From: Neobacillus paridis
GTDB lineage: Bacteria; Bacillota; Bacilli; Bacillales; Cytobacillaceae
Direction of reading: 5' to 3'
Assembly (NCBI RefSeq): GCF_016765675.1
Contig: NZ_JAESWB010000025.1
Coordinates: 248,001 to 312,000, forward strand
DNA: 64,000 nt
The translations under genes and the position numbers were made by a program. The notes under the pieces were generated by a model, which saw only the letters and a list, made by a program, of their open reading frames with translations, was not told where the DNA came from and did not search any database. Of the stretch, positions 1 to 9,122 are shown in pieces (position 1 is the stretch's first letter; every line of letters starts with the position of its first letter).

Positions 1-2
1 TC

Positions 3-179
3 GTTGTAAAGGGCCAAAAAATCGATGCTGTTTGCCTTCAAGGAACAAAAAGAAATTTATGCTCCTATCAAGGGGAAAACACCCCTGTTCCCTTTAATAA
101 ATTGTCCGTCGAGCTAATCAGTTCCAATAAAGTGAAACTTCCATCAGTGGGGGGTTCTTCATCCCCCACTGATGGTTAG
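3..179 (+). pseudogene. Open 3' end of an off-window gene, possibly TnpB-type
   Basis: One frame is open from base 3 through 58 codons and stops with TAG at 177-179. It has no start inside the window, so it is either the C-terminal end of a gene beginning to the left or a remnant. The encoded tail is polar and ends in the residues PSVGGSSSPTDG, which are encoded by the first hairpin of the structured element at 141-280. TnpB genes of IS200/IS605 (IS1341-type) elements often run into such a structured right end, which is the reason for the guess. I see no zinc-finger or RuvC motif in the visible part. It could also be an accidental open frame. Confidence 0.35.
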
Positions 180-280
180 TTGAACCAATCGGACCTTTAC
201 GGGCAGTTGATCCCCCACCTAGATTCCTTGTAGACTTGGACTCCCCGAGGTAGGGGTCTTACTGCCCGTTAAGGCGGGAT
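141..280 (+). ncRNA. Structured intergenic element, omega-RNA / IS605 right-end-like
   Basis: Seen directly: a near-perfect hairpin at 141-175 (arms CCATCAGTGGGGG and CCCCCACTGATGG around a short loop), then a larger stem-loop whose outer arms are ACGGGCAGT (199-207) and ACTGCCCGT (261-269), with an inner stem pairing CCCCACCT (around 213-220) with AGGTAGGGG (248-256). This nested architecture after a possible gene end resembles the right end, and hence the guide-RNA scaffold, of TnpB-encoding IS200/IS605 elements. The assignment is inference. It may equally be an inactive repeat copy without its gene. Confidence 0.4.
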
Positions 281-307
281 AAATAAAAATTTTGGCGAAA
301 GTCTACG

Positions 308-341
308 ATAACAAGACGACAAAAGTCTTGTTATTTTTTTT
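308..341 (+). terminator. Rho-independent terminator
   Basis: A 10-bp stem (ATAACAAGAC, 308-317, with GTCTTGTTAT, 325-334) with a 7-nt loop is followed by a run of T. It would end transcription arriving from the left, ahead of spoIIB. The rest of 281-398 shows nothing beyond the spoIIB ribosome-binding site. Confidence 0.8.
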
Positions 342-398
342 GCCCGTTATGATAGGATGAAACCAATCAGCTATCTTTATCGAAAGGAGCAGGCGAAT

Positions 399-1490
399 GT
401 GGACAAGCCTAAAAAAGGCAGTACCATCACAATTAAAATAAATGAAAACCATAAAGCCTATCAGGACGAACTTCGAAAAGGTGGGCTTAAGCCGATGAAG
501 ACGACAGCTTCCAAAATAGTAGAATGGCCTCAAACGGATAAAAAAGACGATCATTTGCTGGAAACAGCAGCGGCACATGAATCAGAGGATGAAAGTTTTG
601 ATTGGATCATTCCCGAATCATTGGAGAATGATCGTGAAAAATTCCATGCTACAGGCGGCAAAGGGAAGAGTAATGATCCTAAAAAAGCAGGCGTCAAAAA
701 GACGGTTTCCTTTTCAAGCTATTATAAAAAGAAAAACGGCCGCCCGCTGCGAACCATTTTTATTACCGCTCTATTGGCAGTTTTAATTGGCTCAACGATT
801 GGTATATTCATGCTTAAGCTATTAAATGGCCAGCCTGCCGAAAAGGTAGTGCCCCAACAAAATGCTGTCGATGAGGCGCAGTCGGGACCAAAGAAAACGA
901 ATAAGACGACAGCAAAAACGACTGCGGCCGCCAATAAACAACAAACCATATTCGTAATTCAGGGAGGTGTTTTTGCTTCCAAGACTGGTGCTGAGGAGAC
1001 GAGTCAACAACTTGCTTCGATTGATATTCCATCACAATCAATCGATCTCGATGGCAAGTTTTATTTGTTTTTGGGTCTTGCCGATTCAATTGAAAACGCC
1101 AAATCACTGGGTGCCCACTATAAAGCAAACGGTGTCGCCGATGTTTTTGCCAAGCCGCTATTATTGGACGCGAAAAATATTACCGGCTTAACTAAAACGG
1201 AAAAAAACTTTTTTGAATCTGTCCCATCCATCTACCAAACACTTTCTCTAGCGACCTCAAGTGCACTGTTGACCAATGAGATTCCACCCGAATCTGCTGG
1301 TAAATTGGCAGACGTTAAGAAACAATTAAAGGCTGCTGACATGAACAACGAAAAGATCAAAAAAATAAACCAGGAATTAACGGCAGCATATGAAAAAGTA
1401 AAGCAGTATGAAACAGCGAAGGATGAAAAAAATTTAACTGATGCCCAGCAGCATTTATTAAACTTCGTGGCATATTATTTTTCTCTCTGA
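399..1490 (+). CDS. spoIIB: Stage II sporulation protein B
   Basis: SpoIIB is a septum-localised sporulation protein that helps septal peptidoglycan dissolution and engulfment with SpoIIDMP. The start chosen is the GTG at 399, nine bases after AAAGGAG; an upstream in-frame ATG at 357 has no ribosome-binding site. The 363-residue product has a charged N-terminal cytoplasmic part (about 1-115), one membrane segment (about 117-142), a low-complexity linker and a SPOR-type domain (about 180-255) beginning near QTIFVIQGGVF, as in B. subtilis SpoIIB. Its position directly before maf is also conserved. Sequence is divergent outside the SPOR region, which is normal for this family. Confidence 0.88.
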   Translation: MDKPKKGSTITIKINENHKAYQDELRKGGLKPMKTTASKIVEWPQTDKKDDHLLETAAAHESEDESFDWIIPESLENDREKFHATGGKGKSNDPKKAGVKKTVSFSSYYKKKNGRPLRTIFITALLAVLIGSTIGIFMLKLLNGQPAEKVVPQQNAVDEAQSGPKKTNKTTAKTTAAANKQQTIFVIQGGVFASKTGAEETSQQLASIDIPSQSIDLDGKFYLFLGLADSIENAKSLGAHYKANGVADVFAKPLLLDAKNITGLTKTEKNFFESVPSIYQTLSLATSSALLTNEIPPESAGKLADVKKQLKAADMNNEKIKKINQELTAAYEKVKQYETAKDEKNLTDAQQHLLNFVAYYFSL

Positions 1491-1552
1491 ATGGTCATTT
1501 CGCCAGAGTCATTGCCACACAAATATTTTCCGGGAAATTATTTCTCCATAAG

Positions 1553-1580
1553 GTCTGTCCAGTCCGGGCAGACTTTTCTT
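1553..1580 (+). terminator. Terminator after spoIIB
   Basis: GTCTGTCC (1553-1560) pairs with GGGCAGAC (1566-1573) across a 5-nt loop, followed by TTTTCTT. It separates spoIIB from maf. Confidence 0.7.
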
Positions 1581-1726
1581 AGGTGGAAAAATACTTTCAC
1601 GGAAAAATACCTGTATAATTTTACAAATTTCATCAAAATTTAATGATATAAAAATTGTTTGCGACGACGATTTTTGATACGATTGAGTTGTATCTCCCTT
1701 TAAACGCAAAAAGGTAAGGTGATGAC

Positions 1727-2299
1727 ATGCAAAACCTCATTTTAGCCTCTTCTTCTCCACGGCGAAAAGAACTTCTAGAAAATCTCCACTTAACATTTGC
1801 AATTTCCAGCAGCGAAGTTGATGAAAGCTACAACCCGAAGCTTACACCGGAAGAAGTCGTTATGGAACTGGCAGAACGGAAAGCACGGGCGGTTTTTAAC
1901 CAGCATCGGGATGCTTATGTAATTGGCGCCGATACAATTGTGGTGGCGAATGAGCAAATTTTGGGCAAGCCGGCAGATGAGGCGGAAGCTATTTCAATGT
2001 TACACAGTCTTTCCGGAAAACAGCATCATGTTTACACAGGTGTATCGATTGTCTCGCAGACAAACTCAACCAAATTTTATGAAAAAACAGAAGTATGGTT
2101 CTGGGAGTTAACAGATAACGAAATCACTACCTATGTGAAAAGCGGCGAACCATTTGACAAAGCAGGGGCATATGGCATTCAACAGCTGGGAAGTTTGCTT
2201 GTCAAAAAAATTCATGGAGACTATTTTACAGTTGTCGGCCTGCCTGTTTCCAGGACTTTACGAGAACTGAAGCGGCTTGGCTATCAACTGCCGTTCTAA
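1727..2299 (+). CDS. maf: Maf nucleotide pyrophosphatase (dTTP/UTP-type)
   Basis: Maf hydrolyses non-canonical or excess nucleoside triphosphates to monophosphates and pyrophosphate and is linked to septum-formation control in Bacillus. The 190-residue length matches the family (189 in B. subtilis). Visible motifs are the N-terminal ASSSPRRKELL, SSEVDES, ERKARAV, GADT with the catalytic aspartate, LGKP, VYTG, and KSGEPFDKAGAYGIQ near the C-terminus. The ATG follows AAAGGTAAGGTG. It starts the maf-radC-mre-min run that is conserved in Bacillaceae. Confidence 0.95.
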   Translation: MQNLILASSSPRRKELLENLHLTFAISSSEVDESYNPKLTPEEVVMELAERKARAVFNQHRDAYVIGADTIVVANEQILGKPADEAEAISMLHSLSGKQHHVYTGVSIVSQTNSTKFYEKTEVWFWELTDNEITTYVKSGEPFDKAGAYGIQQLGSLLVKKIHGDYFTVVGLPVSRTLRELKRLGYQLPF

Positions 2300-2342
2300 C
2301 CTTATTATCAGTAACTCCCGGCCAAAATGGGAGGAAAAAACA

Positions 2343-3032
2343 ATGGCAACAAAAACATTAATGATACGTGATTTTCCGCAGGATGAACGACCAAGAGAGC
2401 GCTTTATTCAACATGGACCACAGAGTCTTTCGAACCATGAACTGATTGCCATTCTGCTTCGCAATGGGACAAAAGATGAATCGGTCCTGCAGTTGGCAAA
2501 CCGTCTCCTGACCCATTTTGAAGGGTTACGGCAGCTGAAATCAGCGACTTTGGAAGAGATCACTGAAATTAAAGGCATTGGACCTGCTAAGGCGATTCAA
2601 ATTCTGGCGGCGGTTGAAGTCGGCCGCAGAATCAGCAATTTGAATTTCCATGACCGTTATGTGATCCGTTCGCCGGAGGATGGGGCAAAATATGTGATGA
2701 ATGATATGCGCTTTTTAACGCAGGAGCATTTTGTTTGCTTATATTTAAATACGAAAAATCAAGTCATTCATAAGCAGACCATATTTATCGGCAGTTTAAA
2801 TGCCTCAATCGTCCACCCAAGGGAGGTCTTCCGCGAAGCCTTAAAGCGGTCGGCAGCCTCGGTTATTGCCCTGCATAATCACCCTTCTGGAGACCCTACT
2901 CCGAGTCGAGAGGATATTGAGGTAACGAATCGACTCGTTGAATGCGGAAAAATCATCGGCATTGATTTACTCGATCATCTCATCATAGGGGAAAACAAGT
3001 TTGTCAGTTTGAAGGAAAAAGGCTATATATAA
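2343..3032 (+). CDS. radC: RadC family (UPF0758) JAB/MPN domain protein
   Basis: This protein has an N-terminal helix-hairpin-helix region (ITEIKGIGPAKAIQIL, about residues 76-91) and a C-terminal JAMM/MPN+ metallo-domain with HNHPSGDPTPSREDIEVT, which supplies the zinc ligands. The biochemical role is not settled despite the historical DNA-repair name. The ATG at 2343 follows GGGAGGAAAA and gives 229 residues, close to the 231 of B. subtilis; the frame is open further upstream into maf, but without a good ribosome-binding site. It lies between maf and mreB as in other bacilli. Confidence 0.95.
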   Translation: MATKTLMIRDFPQDERPRERFIQHGPQSLSNHELIAILLRNGTKDESVLQLANRLLTHFEGLRQLKSATLEEITEIKGIGPAKAIQILAAVEVGRRISNLNFHDRYVIRSPEDGAKYVMNDMRFLTQEHFVCLYLNTKNQVIHKQTIFIGSLNASIVHPREVFREALKRSAASVIALHNHPSGDPTPSREDIEVTNRLVECGKIIGIDLLDHLIIGENKFVSLKEKGYI

Positions 3033-3195
3033 TCCTATGATTTTGTTTGATGTTGCGTTATAATATTGTTTATGATTTTTTAGGACTGCTTCTTAAAAAT
3101 AGCTACTACAATCATTACAATTAAGACATGATATAAAAGTCATTGCCTGTAATTTTAAATTTTGTGATTCGGATTAGAAAGGGAGATACAATATT

Positions 3196-4218
3196 ATGTT
3201 TGGATTTGGAACAAAAGATCTTGGAATTGACTTAGGAACTGCAAATACTCTTGTTTATATAAAAGGAAAAGGCATTGTGCTGCGGGAGCCATCGGTAGTG
3301 GCCATGCAAACGGATACTAAAAGTATTATTGCTGTCGGAAATGACGCGAAAAATATGATTGGCCGAACCCCGGGAAACGTAGTCGCCTTAAGACCAATGA
3401 AGGATGGAGTTATTGCTGATTTTGATACAACGGCGGCGATGATGAAGCACCTGATCCGCAATGCATTGAAGAGTAAAGGCCCTTTTTCAGGAAAGCCCTA
3501 TATCATGGTTTGTGTTCCATCGGGAATTACCGCAGTTGAGGAAAGGGCGGTTATTGATGCGACAAGGCAAGCAGGGGCAAAGGATGCCTATACCATTGAG
3601 GAACCGTTTGCCGCGGCAATAGGTGCCAATCTGCCTGTTTGGGAACCGACCGGAAGTATGGTCGTTGATATTGGCGGCGGGACCACTGAAGTTGCGATCA
3701 TTTCCTTAGGGGGAATTGTAACAAGTCAATCCATTCGCGTAGCGGGGGATGAAATGGATGAAGCGATCATTTCTTATATAAGGAAAAACTATAATTTGTT
3801 AATTGGTGACAGGACGGCAGAAACAATTAAGATGGATATCGGTTCTGCAGGAGAACCTGAAGGTATGGATAATATGGAAATTCGCGGCCGTGATTTGTTA
3901 ACCGGTCTGCCAAAAACGATTGAAATAACCCCGAAAGAAATTTCAGCTGCGTTGAAAGATACTGTCTATTCGATCGTAGAGGCCGTGAAAAATACATTAG
4001 AAAAGACACCGCCTGAACTTGCCGCCGATATTATGGATCGTGGTATCGTTTTGACTGGCGGCGGTGCACTGCTGCGGAATTTGGACCGGGTCATCAGCGA
4101 AGAAACCAAAATGCCTGTATTGATTGCCGAAAATCCGCTCGACTGCGTTGCCATCGGCACAGGCAAAGCATTGGATAATATTCAACTGTTTAAAAATAAA
4201 GCCAAGGAATCTCGTTAA
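3196..4218 (+). CDS. mreB: Rod shape-determining actin homologue MreB
   Basis: MreB forms membrane-associated filaments that guide the elongasome and set cell width. The 340-residue protein shows the actin/Hsp70 nucleotide-binding signatures: phosphate-1 [10 protein letters not shown] near residue 12, phosphate-2 [12 protein letters not shown] in the middle and an adenosine motif [10 protein letters not shown] near the end. The start follows AAAGGGAGA. It heads mreBCD; a 163-bp gap before it contains TATAAT at 3059-3064, but I could not match a convincing -35 box. Confidence 0.97.
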   Translation: MFGFGTKDLGIDLGTANTLVYIKGKGIVLREPSVVAMQTDTKSIIAVGNDAKNMIGRTPGNVVALRPMKDGVIADFDTTAAMMKHLIRNALKSKGPFSGKPYIMVCVPSGITAVEERAVIDATRQAGAKDAYTIEEPFAAAIGANLPVWEPTGSMVVDIGGGTTEVAIISLGGIVTSQSIRVAGDEMDEAIISYIRKNYNLLIGDRTAETIKMDIGSAGEPEGMDNMEIRGRDLLTGLPKTIEITPKEISAALKDTVYSIVEAVKNTLEKTPPELAADIMDRGIVLTGGGALLRNLDRVISEETKMPVLIAENPLDCVAIGTGKALDNIQLFKNKAKESR

Positions 4219-4284
4219 TTCGATAATCGTAAATGAAAAAAAGAATTGCGAACCTATCCATTAGAAAAATAGAGGTGTATCAAA

Positions 4285-5169
4285 ATGCCACAGTTCTTTT
4301 TGAATAAACGTCTGATCATTTTGTTAGTCAGCATTATTGTTCTCGTGGCATTGATTGGGTTTTCTTTAAGGGAGAGAGACAAGCTTACCTGGCCGGAGCA
4401 ATTTGTGAAGGACACAACCGGTTGGGTTCAATCCCTGGTTTCAAAGCCTGCTGGCTATATTGCGGGCTTTTTTGAAAATCTCCAGGATTTGCAAAATACA
4501 TATGAAGAGAATAAAGAATTAAAATCACGAGTTGAAAAAATGGCCAGCCTTGAAGCGGAAGTACAAGCGCTGCAAAAAGACAATAATGAACTGCGTGAAA
4601 TTCTTGGTGAAAAGAAGTCTTTGCGAGATTATCAAACACAACCAGCCACTGTTATTGGCAGGAATCCTGATCGTTGGCATGAAATGATTATTATTGACAA
4701 AGGGAATCTAAAAGGAATTAAGAAAAATATGGCTGTGATTACCGCCAATGGGTTAATTGGCAAAGTGAAAAGTGTAAGCCAATTCAGCTCAACGGTACAG
4801 CTGTTAAGTGCAATGGATCCGAAAAACCGTATATCTGCTGTCATCCAAGGGAAAAAGTCCGATGTATATGGCTTTGTCCAAGGATTTGATGACAAAGAGA
4901 AATTGCTTCTAGTGAAAAGCATTCCCTCCGGGGCCAAGGTTGAAAAAGGACAAACGGTAACGACCTCCGGTTTGGGCGGTGTTTTTCCAGAAGGGCTTTT
5001 GATTGGGAAGGTTGTCGATGTAAAAACTGACCAATATGGACTCAACCAAACGGCGTTAGTCAAACCCGGAGCTGATTTTTATGATATTCAAAATGTCATC
5101 ATTATTAAACGCTCGATGACACAGCCAGCTAAAAAAGATATGTCATCCGGGAAGGAGGAGGAATTGTGA
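4285..5169 (+). CDS. mreC: Rod shape-determining protein MreC
   Basis: MreC is the extracytoplasmic scaffold linking MreB to penicillin-binding proteins. There is one N-terminal membrane segment (about residues 9-27), then a coiled coil (about 65-110, rich in Glu/Lys/Leu) and the paired beta-barrel region with VIGRNPDRW and TANGLIGKV. The length of 294 is usual for bacilli. The start follows GAGGTG. Its stop codon overlaps the GTG start of mreD, implying translational coupling. Confidence 0.96.
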   Translation: MPQFFLNKRLIILLVSIIVLVALIGFSLRERDKLTWPEQFVKDTTGWVQSLVSKPAGYIAGFFENLQDLQNTYEENKELKSRVEKMASLEAEVQALQKDNNELREILGEKKSLRDYQTQPATVIGRNPDRWHEMIIIDKGNLKGIKKNMAVITANGLIGKVKSVSQFSSTVQLLSAMDPKNRISAVIQGKKSDVYGFVQGFDDKEKLLLVKSIPSGAKVEKGQTVTTSGLGGVFPEGLLIGKVVDVKTDQYGLNQTALVKPGADFYDIQNVIIIKRSMTQPAKKDMSSGKEEEL

Positions 5170-5684
5170 AGAAATTCCTTCTTCCCCTTTTATTTTTGTT
5201 CCTGTTCATTTTTGAAAGTCTATTTATTCAATTTTTACCCGGGAACTTTTTGGGGCATAATCGGATTTTTGTTCCCCGTTTTTTATTCTGTGCGGTGCTT
5301 TTATTGACCATATTTATTGGCAGGAAACCAGGAATGATTTATGCCGCCATTCTAGGACTGGTGTTTGATATTGTCTATATTGAAATCATCGGCATTTATT
5401 TGTTTCTCTTTCCTTTCGTTACCTATCTAATTTCGAAAATAATGCATGTCCTGCAGGCAAATCTTATCGTTGCCTTTCTTGTTACGTTGATCGGAGTCGG
5501 CTTACTGGAGTTTGGCGTCTTTGCCATGGATTTATTAATTCATGTAACCAATCTTGATATCTTAAGCTTTCTAAATTTGCGACTCTATCCAACGTTAATG
5601 CTTAACGCCGTGTTTTTACTGATCTTTATTTATCCATTGAAACGGTTTATGGAAAAGTACGCAATCTTAGGCAGAGACGAATAA
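5166..5684 (+). CDS. mreD: Rod shape-determining protein MreD
   Basis: A small, very hydrophobic protein of 172 residues with about five predicted membrane helices, as in the MreD family, which acts with MreC and RodA in the elongasome. It starts with GTG at 5166, eight bases or so after GGAGGAGG, and overlaps the mreC stop by four bases. No catalytic motif is expected. A 133-bp gap separates it from minC. Confidence 0.94.
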   Translation: MKKFLLPLLFLFLFIFESLFIQFLPGNFLGHNRIFVPRFLFCAVLLLTIFIGRKPGMIYAAILGLVFDIVYIEIIGIYLFLFPFVTYLISKIMHVLQANLIVAFLVTLIGVGLLEFGVFAMDLLIHVTNLDILSFLNLRLYPTLMLNAVFLLIFIYPLKRFMEKYAILGRDE

Positions 5685-5817
5685 TCCACGATAAAAAAAG
5701 GAAAATAACCAGTTTGTGTCGAATTTCAATTAAGATCATCTTTTATCCTTCTTGGTCAGAGTGCTATGAACCTGTGTGTTGAAATTGCTTTCTTAATTAT
5801 GAGGTGAATTTTTCTCC

Positions 5818-6498
5818 ATGAAAAAACGGCAAAATGTTACAATAAAAGGTACAAAGGACGGTCTTGTTCTCCGTTTTGCTGATAGCTGTTCCTATGATGA
5901 GCTTAAGCTGGAATTAGATCAAAAGCTTTCAGCAAACACCGGGACACAGGATGAGCACCACTCAATCTCCGTAAAACTGGAGGTCGGCAACCGCTATTTA
6001 ACGGATGAGCAACGGGAAGAATTGAAAGAATTAATCCGAAAAAAAAAGAATCTTGTAGTTGATGATATAGTATCAAATGTTATTACAAAGGACGAAGCCG
6101 ATCAGTTAAGGGCAGAAAACGAAGTAATGACCGTTACAAAAATTATCCGTTCCGGACAGATTTTGCAGGTTCCCGGGGATTTATTGCTGATTGGTGATGT
6201 GAATCCTGGCGGTACTGTGATTGCTGGTGGAAATATTTTTATTATGGGAGCATTAAAAGGAATCGCCCATGCAGGCTGTTATGGAAATGATCAGGCAGTA
6301 ATTGCCGCATCGATTATGAAACCAACTCAGCTGAGAATTAACAATTCTCTTAACCTTGTATCAGACCTCATTCCGGCGACTGAAAAGCGGGAAATGGAAT
6401 GTGCGTATATGGATGAAAACCATCAAATCAAAATTGATAGATTACAAACTTTAATTCAGTTAAGACCAAATTTAACGAGATTAGAAGGGGGACATTAA
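5818..6498 (+). CDS. minC: Septum site-determining protein MinC
   Basis: MinC inhibits FtsZ polymerisation away from midcell and is recruited to the membrane by MinD. The 226-residue protein (same length as in B. subtilis) has an N-terminal FtsZ-interacting domain and a C-terminal beta-helix domain with [20 protein letters not shown] and AHAG, which binds MinD. The gap of one base to minD indicates co-transcription and coupled translation. Confidence 0.96.
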   Translation: MKKRQNVTIKGTKDGLVLRFADSCSYDELKLELDQKLSANTGTQDEHHSISVKLEVGNRYLTDEQREELKELIRKKKNLVVDDIVSNVITKDEADQLRAENEVMTVTKIIRSGQILQVPGDLLLIGDVNPGGTVIAGGNIFIMGALKGIAHAGCYGNDQAVIAASIMKPTQLRINNSLNLVSDLIPATEKREMECAYMDENHQIKIDRLQTLIQLRPNLTRLEGGH

Positions 6499-6499
6499 A

Positions 6500-7306
6500 G
6501 TGGGAGAAGCAATCGTAATTACATCCGGTAAGGGCGGCGTCGGTAAAACGACTACAACCGCTAACATTGGTACAGCACTCGCCCTTCAAGGTAAAAAAGT
6601 TTGCCTGGTTGATACAGACATCGGCCTTCGAAACTTGGATGTCGTAATGGGACTTGAAAACAGAATCATCTATGATCTTGTTGATGTGGTTGACGGACGC
6701 TGCAAAATCCATCAAGCTTTGGTCAAGGACAAACGATTTGATGGTTTATTATATTTATTGCCGGCAGCCCAAACCGTTGACAAATCAGCCGTTAGGCCGG
6801 AACAGATGAAGAAGCTGGTTGAGGAATTAAAACAAGATTACGATTACGTCATTATCGACTGTCCAGCTGGCATTGAACAAGGTTATAAGAATGCGGTTGC
6901 CGGCGCTGATAAAGCGATCGTTGTGACAACCCCTGAGGTTTCAGCTGTTCGTGATGCTGATAGAATAATTGGTCTACTCGAAAAAGAAAGGCAGTTGGAG
7001 GCCCCAAAATTAATCGTCAACCGGATCCGAAATCATATGATGAAAACTGGAGATATGCTTGATCTGGATGAGATTACGGAGCATTTATCTATTGGCTTAA
7101 TCGGAATTGTTGCTGATGATGATGAGGTCATCAGAGCCTCAAACCATGGTGAACCGATTGCCCTAAATCCAAACAGTAAGGCCTCGATTGCTTACCGGAA
7201 TATTGCCCGAAGGATTCTCGGTGAATCCATCCCGCTTCAGCCTCTTGAAGATTCTAATAAAGGTGTCTTTTCAAAAATTAAAAAGTTTTTTGGTGTTCGT
7301 TCATAG
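6500..7306 (+). CDS. minD: Septum site-determining ATPase MinD
   Basis: MinD is a deviant Walker-A ATPase that binds membrane and MinC. Visible features are the GKGGVGKTTTTANIG P-loop at residues 10-24, the DTDIGLRNLD switch and DCPAGIE. The amphipathic membrane-targeting tail ends in FSKIKKFFGVRS. The GTG start at 6500 is preceded by AAGGGGGA. Length 268 matches B. subtilis. In bacilli DivIVA and MinJ replace MinE, and no minE is present here. Confidence 0.97.
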   Translation: MGEAIVITSGKGGVGKTTTTANIGTALALQGKKVCLVDTDIGLRNLDVVMGLENRIIYDLVDVVDGRCKIHQALVKDKRFDGLLYLLPAAQTVDKSAVRPEQMKKLVEELKQDYDYVIIDCPAGIEQGYKNAVAGADKAIVVTTPEVSAVRDADRIIGLLEKERQLEAPKLIVNRIRNHMMKTGDMLDLDEITEHLSIGLIGIVADDDEVIRASNHGEPIALNPNSKASIAYRNIARRILGESIPLQPLEDSNKGVFSKIKKFFGVRS

Positions 7307-7315
7307 TAAATGGTC

Positions 7316-7345
7316 CTGTCTGCAAAATATGTGGACAGGCATTTT
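7316..7345 (+). terminator. Weak terminator after minD
   Basis: CCTGTC and GACAGG arms enclose a 13-nt loop and are followed by CATTTTTTATTT. The stem is only 6 bp, so read-through to spoIVFA is possible. Confidence 0.45.
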
Positions 7346-7443
7346 TTATTTCAATACAAAAAATATGGGTAAAGGAAAGAAAGTCATACTCTGTGAATCT
7401 CCTTCATAGACTTGTACAAATGTTAAAAAAGGGATTGATGGGT

Positions 7444-8217
7444 ATGGCGCGGTCTTCAGCTGATGAAATACGGCGGCGAATAGCCAAACGAAAAAAGGGA
7501 AAAGGAACTTCTGGGAAACATAGCAGCGAGCAGCAATTACTATGGCCCGGTGATGAAGAAAGTTATGGTTATAATTATATTTCACCATCCAGAGATGAGG
7601 GGCATCCGCTATTTAAAAAAGAGGTGTTCTTCTTCAAGATCTTGGCCTCGGTTCTCCTTTTCTTAGTAGTGGCAATCATATTTCGCAGTCAAGTTCCTGC
7701 CTTCGAGCCGGCAAAGAACTTTATTGGCAAAACAATGGACACGGAGTTCAAGTTTGCTGTCGTCTCCAAATGGTATCAGGATAAGTTTGGCAAGCCCCTG
7801 GCATTGCTGCCTTTTACAGAAAAAGAAAATGGCGGCCGAAAGGAGGAGATTCAAAGAGGTGCTGTTGCCGTTTCCGGCAGGCTGCTTGAAAATTTCGAAA
7901 AGAATGGCCAGGGAATTATGATTGAAACTGGAAAGGATGCTCCGGTACAAACAATTAATGATGGCTTTGTACATTTTGCCGGTGTAAAAGAAGGTTTAGG
8001 AAAGACGGTGATAATAGAACATTATGATGGCACGGAAACCTGGTATGGCAATTTGGACAGCATTAAGGTAAATCTCTATGATACGATCGAAAAGCGCACC
8101 GTTGTTGGGACGGTATCGGCCTCTTCTGGTGAAGATAAATCAAAAGGGCAATACTATTTTGCCGTAAAAAAGGGTGATACTTTTATCGATCCAGTTAAGG
8201 TGATTCGCTTTGAATAG
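7444..8217 (+). CDS. spoIVFA: SpoIVFA, sigma-K checkpoint regulator
   Basis: SpoIVFA anchors and inhibits the pro-sigma-K protease SpoIVFB together with BofA in the outer forespore membrane, until cleaved by SpoIVB. The ATG at 7444 (MARSSADEIRRRIAKR) lies nine bases after AAAAAAGGGA and matches the start of known SpoIVFA proteins; in-frame starts further upstream (7393, 7420, 7438) have poorer sites. The 257-residue protein has one membrane segment (about 62-80) and a C-terminal LytM/M23-like domain (about 155-257) that lacks a full peptidase metal site. It overlaps spoIVFB by eight bases. Confidence 0.92.
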   Translation: MARSSADEIRRRIAKRKKGKGTSGKHSSEQQLLWPGDEESYGYNYISPSRDEGHPLFKKEVFFFKILASVLLFLVVAIIFRSQVPAFEPAKNFIGKTMDTEFKFAVVSKWYQDKFGKPLALLPFTEKENGGRKEEIQRGAVAVSGRLLENFEKNGQGIMIETGKDAPVQTINDGFVHFAGVKEGLGKTVIIEHYDGTETWYGNLDSIKVNLYDTIEKRTVVGTVSASSGEDKSKGQYYFAVKKGDTFIDPVKVIRFE

Positions 8218-9076
8218 ACTGTTCAACTTATTCAGGCTTGTCCACATTCACCCGCTGCTATGGTTAATTATCGCCCTGTCAATTATAACTGCGCATTTCT
8301 GGGAAGTTTGTTTATTGATCGGCATTATTTTTATTCATGAAATCGGGCATGCAGCTGCAGCTTCTTTTTTTTCCTGGAGAATAAAAAAAATCATTCTGCT
8401 GCCATTTGGCGGCGTGGCTGAAATGGATGAGCATGGGAATCGCCCGCTAAAGGAAGAGGCGATTGTAGTGCTCGCAGGTCCGCTGCAGCACGTCTGGATT
8501 ATTGCAGCTGCATCTGTTCTGGTAACATTCAACTTCCTGTCTGAAGATCTATATCAATTATTCATTCAATACAATTTGATGATTCTTGTATTTAATTTAT
8601 TTCCGGTTTGGCCGCTTGATGGTGGTAAGCTGGTATTTTTATTGCTCTCATTAAAAAATTCTTTTACCCGCGCCCATCGTATCACCTTGGTTATTTCACT
8701 ATTTAGCCTAACCATTTTTTCAATCTGCGTCATCCTTGCCGCCCCGGCCCATATCAATGTTTGGGTTGTCATCGGTTACCTGTTTTTCTCTATCTATTAC
8801 GAATGGAAACAACGGCGCTTTATTTTCATGCGGTTTTTATTAGAACGGTATTATGGAAATAAATCAAATCCGGATGAATTAGTACCGATCCTGGCAAATG
8901 AAGAGGATTTATTAATTCAAGTGTTAGAGAGATTCCAACGCGGCTGTAAGCATCCAATAGTAGTGGAAGCGGACGGGCAGCAGAAGGGTACCTTGGATGA
9001 AAACGAGCTGCTCCATGCTTACTTTACGGAAAAACGATTAACGGATAAAATCAGCGATCTTCTCTTTTTATACTAA
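8210..9076 (+). CDS. spoIVFB: SpoIVFB intramembrane metalloprotease (pro-sigma-K processing)
   Basis: SpoIVFB is a site-2-type protease that cleaves pro-sigma-K in the outer forespore membrane. The HEIGH zinc motif falls at H43, E44 and H47, and the third ligand at D137 in WPLDGGKL; these positions and the length of 288 equal those of B. subtilis. Four or more membrane helices are followed by a CBS-like C-terminal region that senses ATP in known homologues. The start is TTG at 8210, after AAGGTG, inside the end of spoIVFA, so the two are translationally coupled. Confidence 0.97.
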   Translation: MNRLFNLFRLVHIHPLLWLIIALSIITAHFWEVCLLIGIIFIHEIGHAAAASFFSWRIKKIILLPFGGVAEMDEHGNRPLKEEAIVVLAGPLQHVWIIAAASVLVTFNFLSEDLYQLFIQYNLMILVFNLFPVWPLDGGKLVFLLLSLKNSFTRAHRITLVISLFSLTIFSICVILAAPAHINVWVVIGYLFFSIYYEWKQRRFIFMRFLLERYYGNKSNPDELVPILANEEDLLIQVLERFQRGCKHPIVVEADGQQKGTLDENELLHAYFTEKRLTDKISDLLFLY

Positions 9077-9122
9077 AAAAAGTATAATGATACCAATTGA
9101 AGAAAAAGTGAGGACGTTAGGT

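Noticed and set aside
3033-3195. Sigma-A promoter before mreB
   Set aside because: TATAAT at 3059-3064 has no matching -35 at the right distance.
7360-7392. Possible sigma-E promoter before spoIVFA
   Set aside because: CATACTCT at 7385-7392 is similar to a sigma-E -10, but the only -35 candidate is 17-18 bases away and poor; not listed as a feature.
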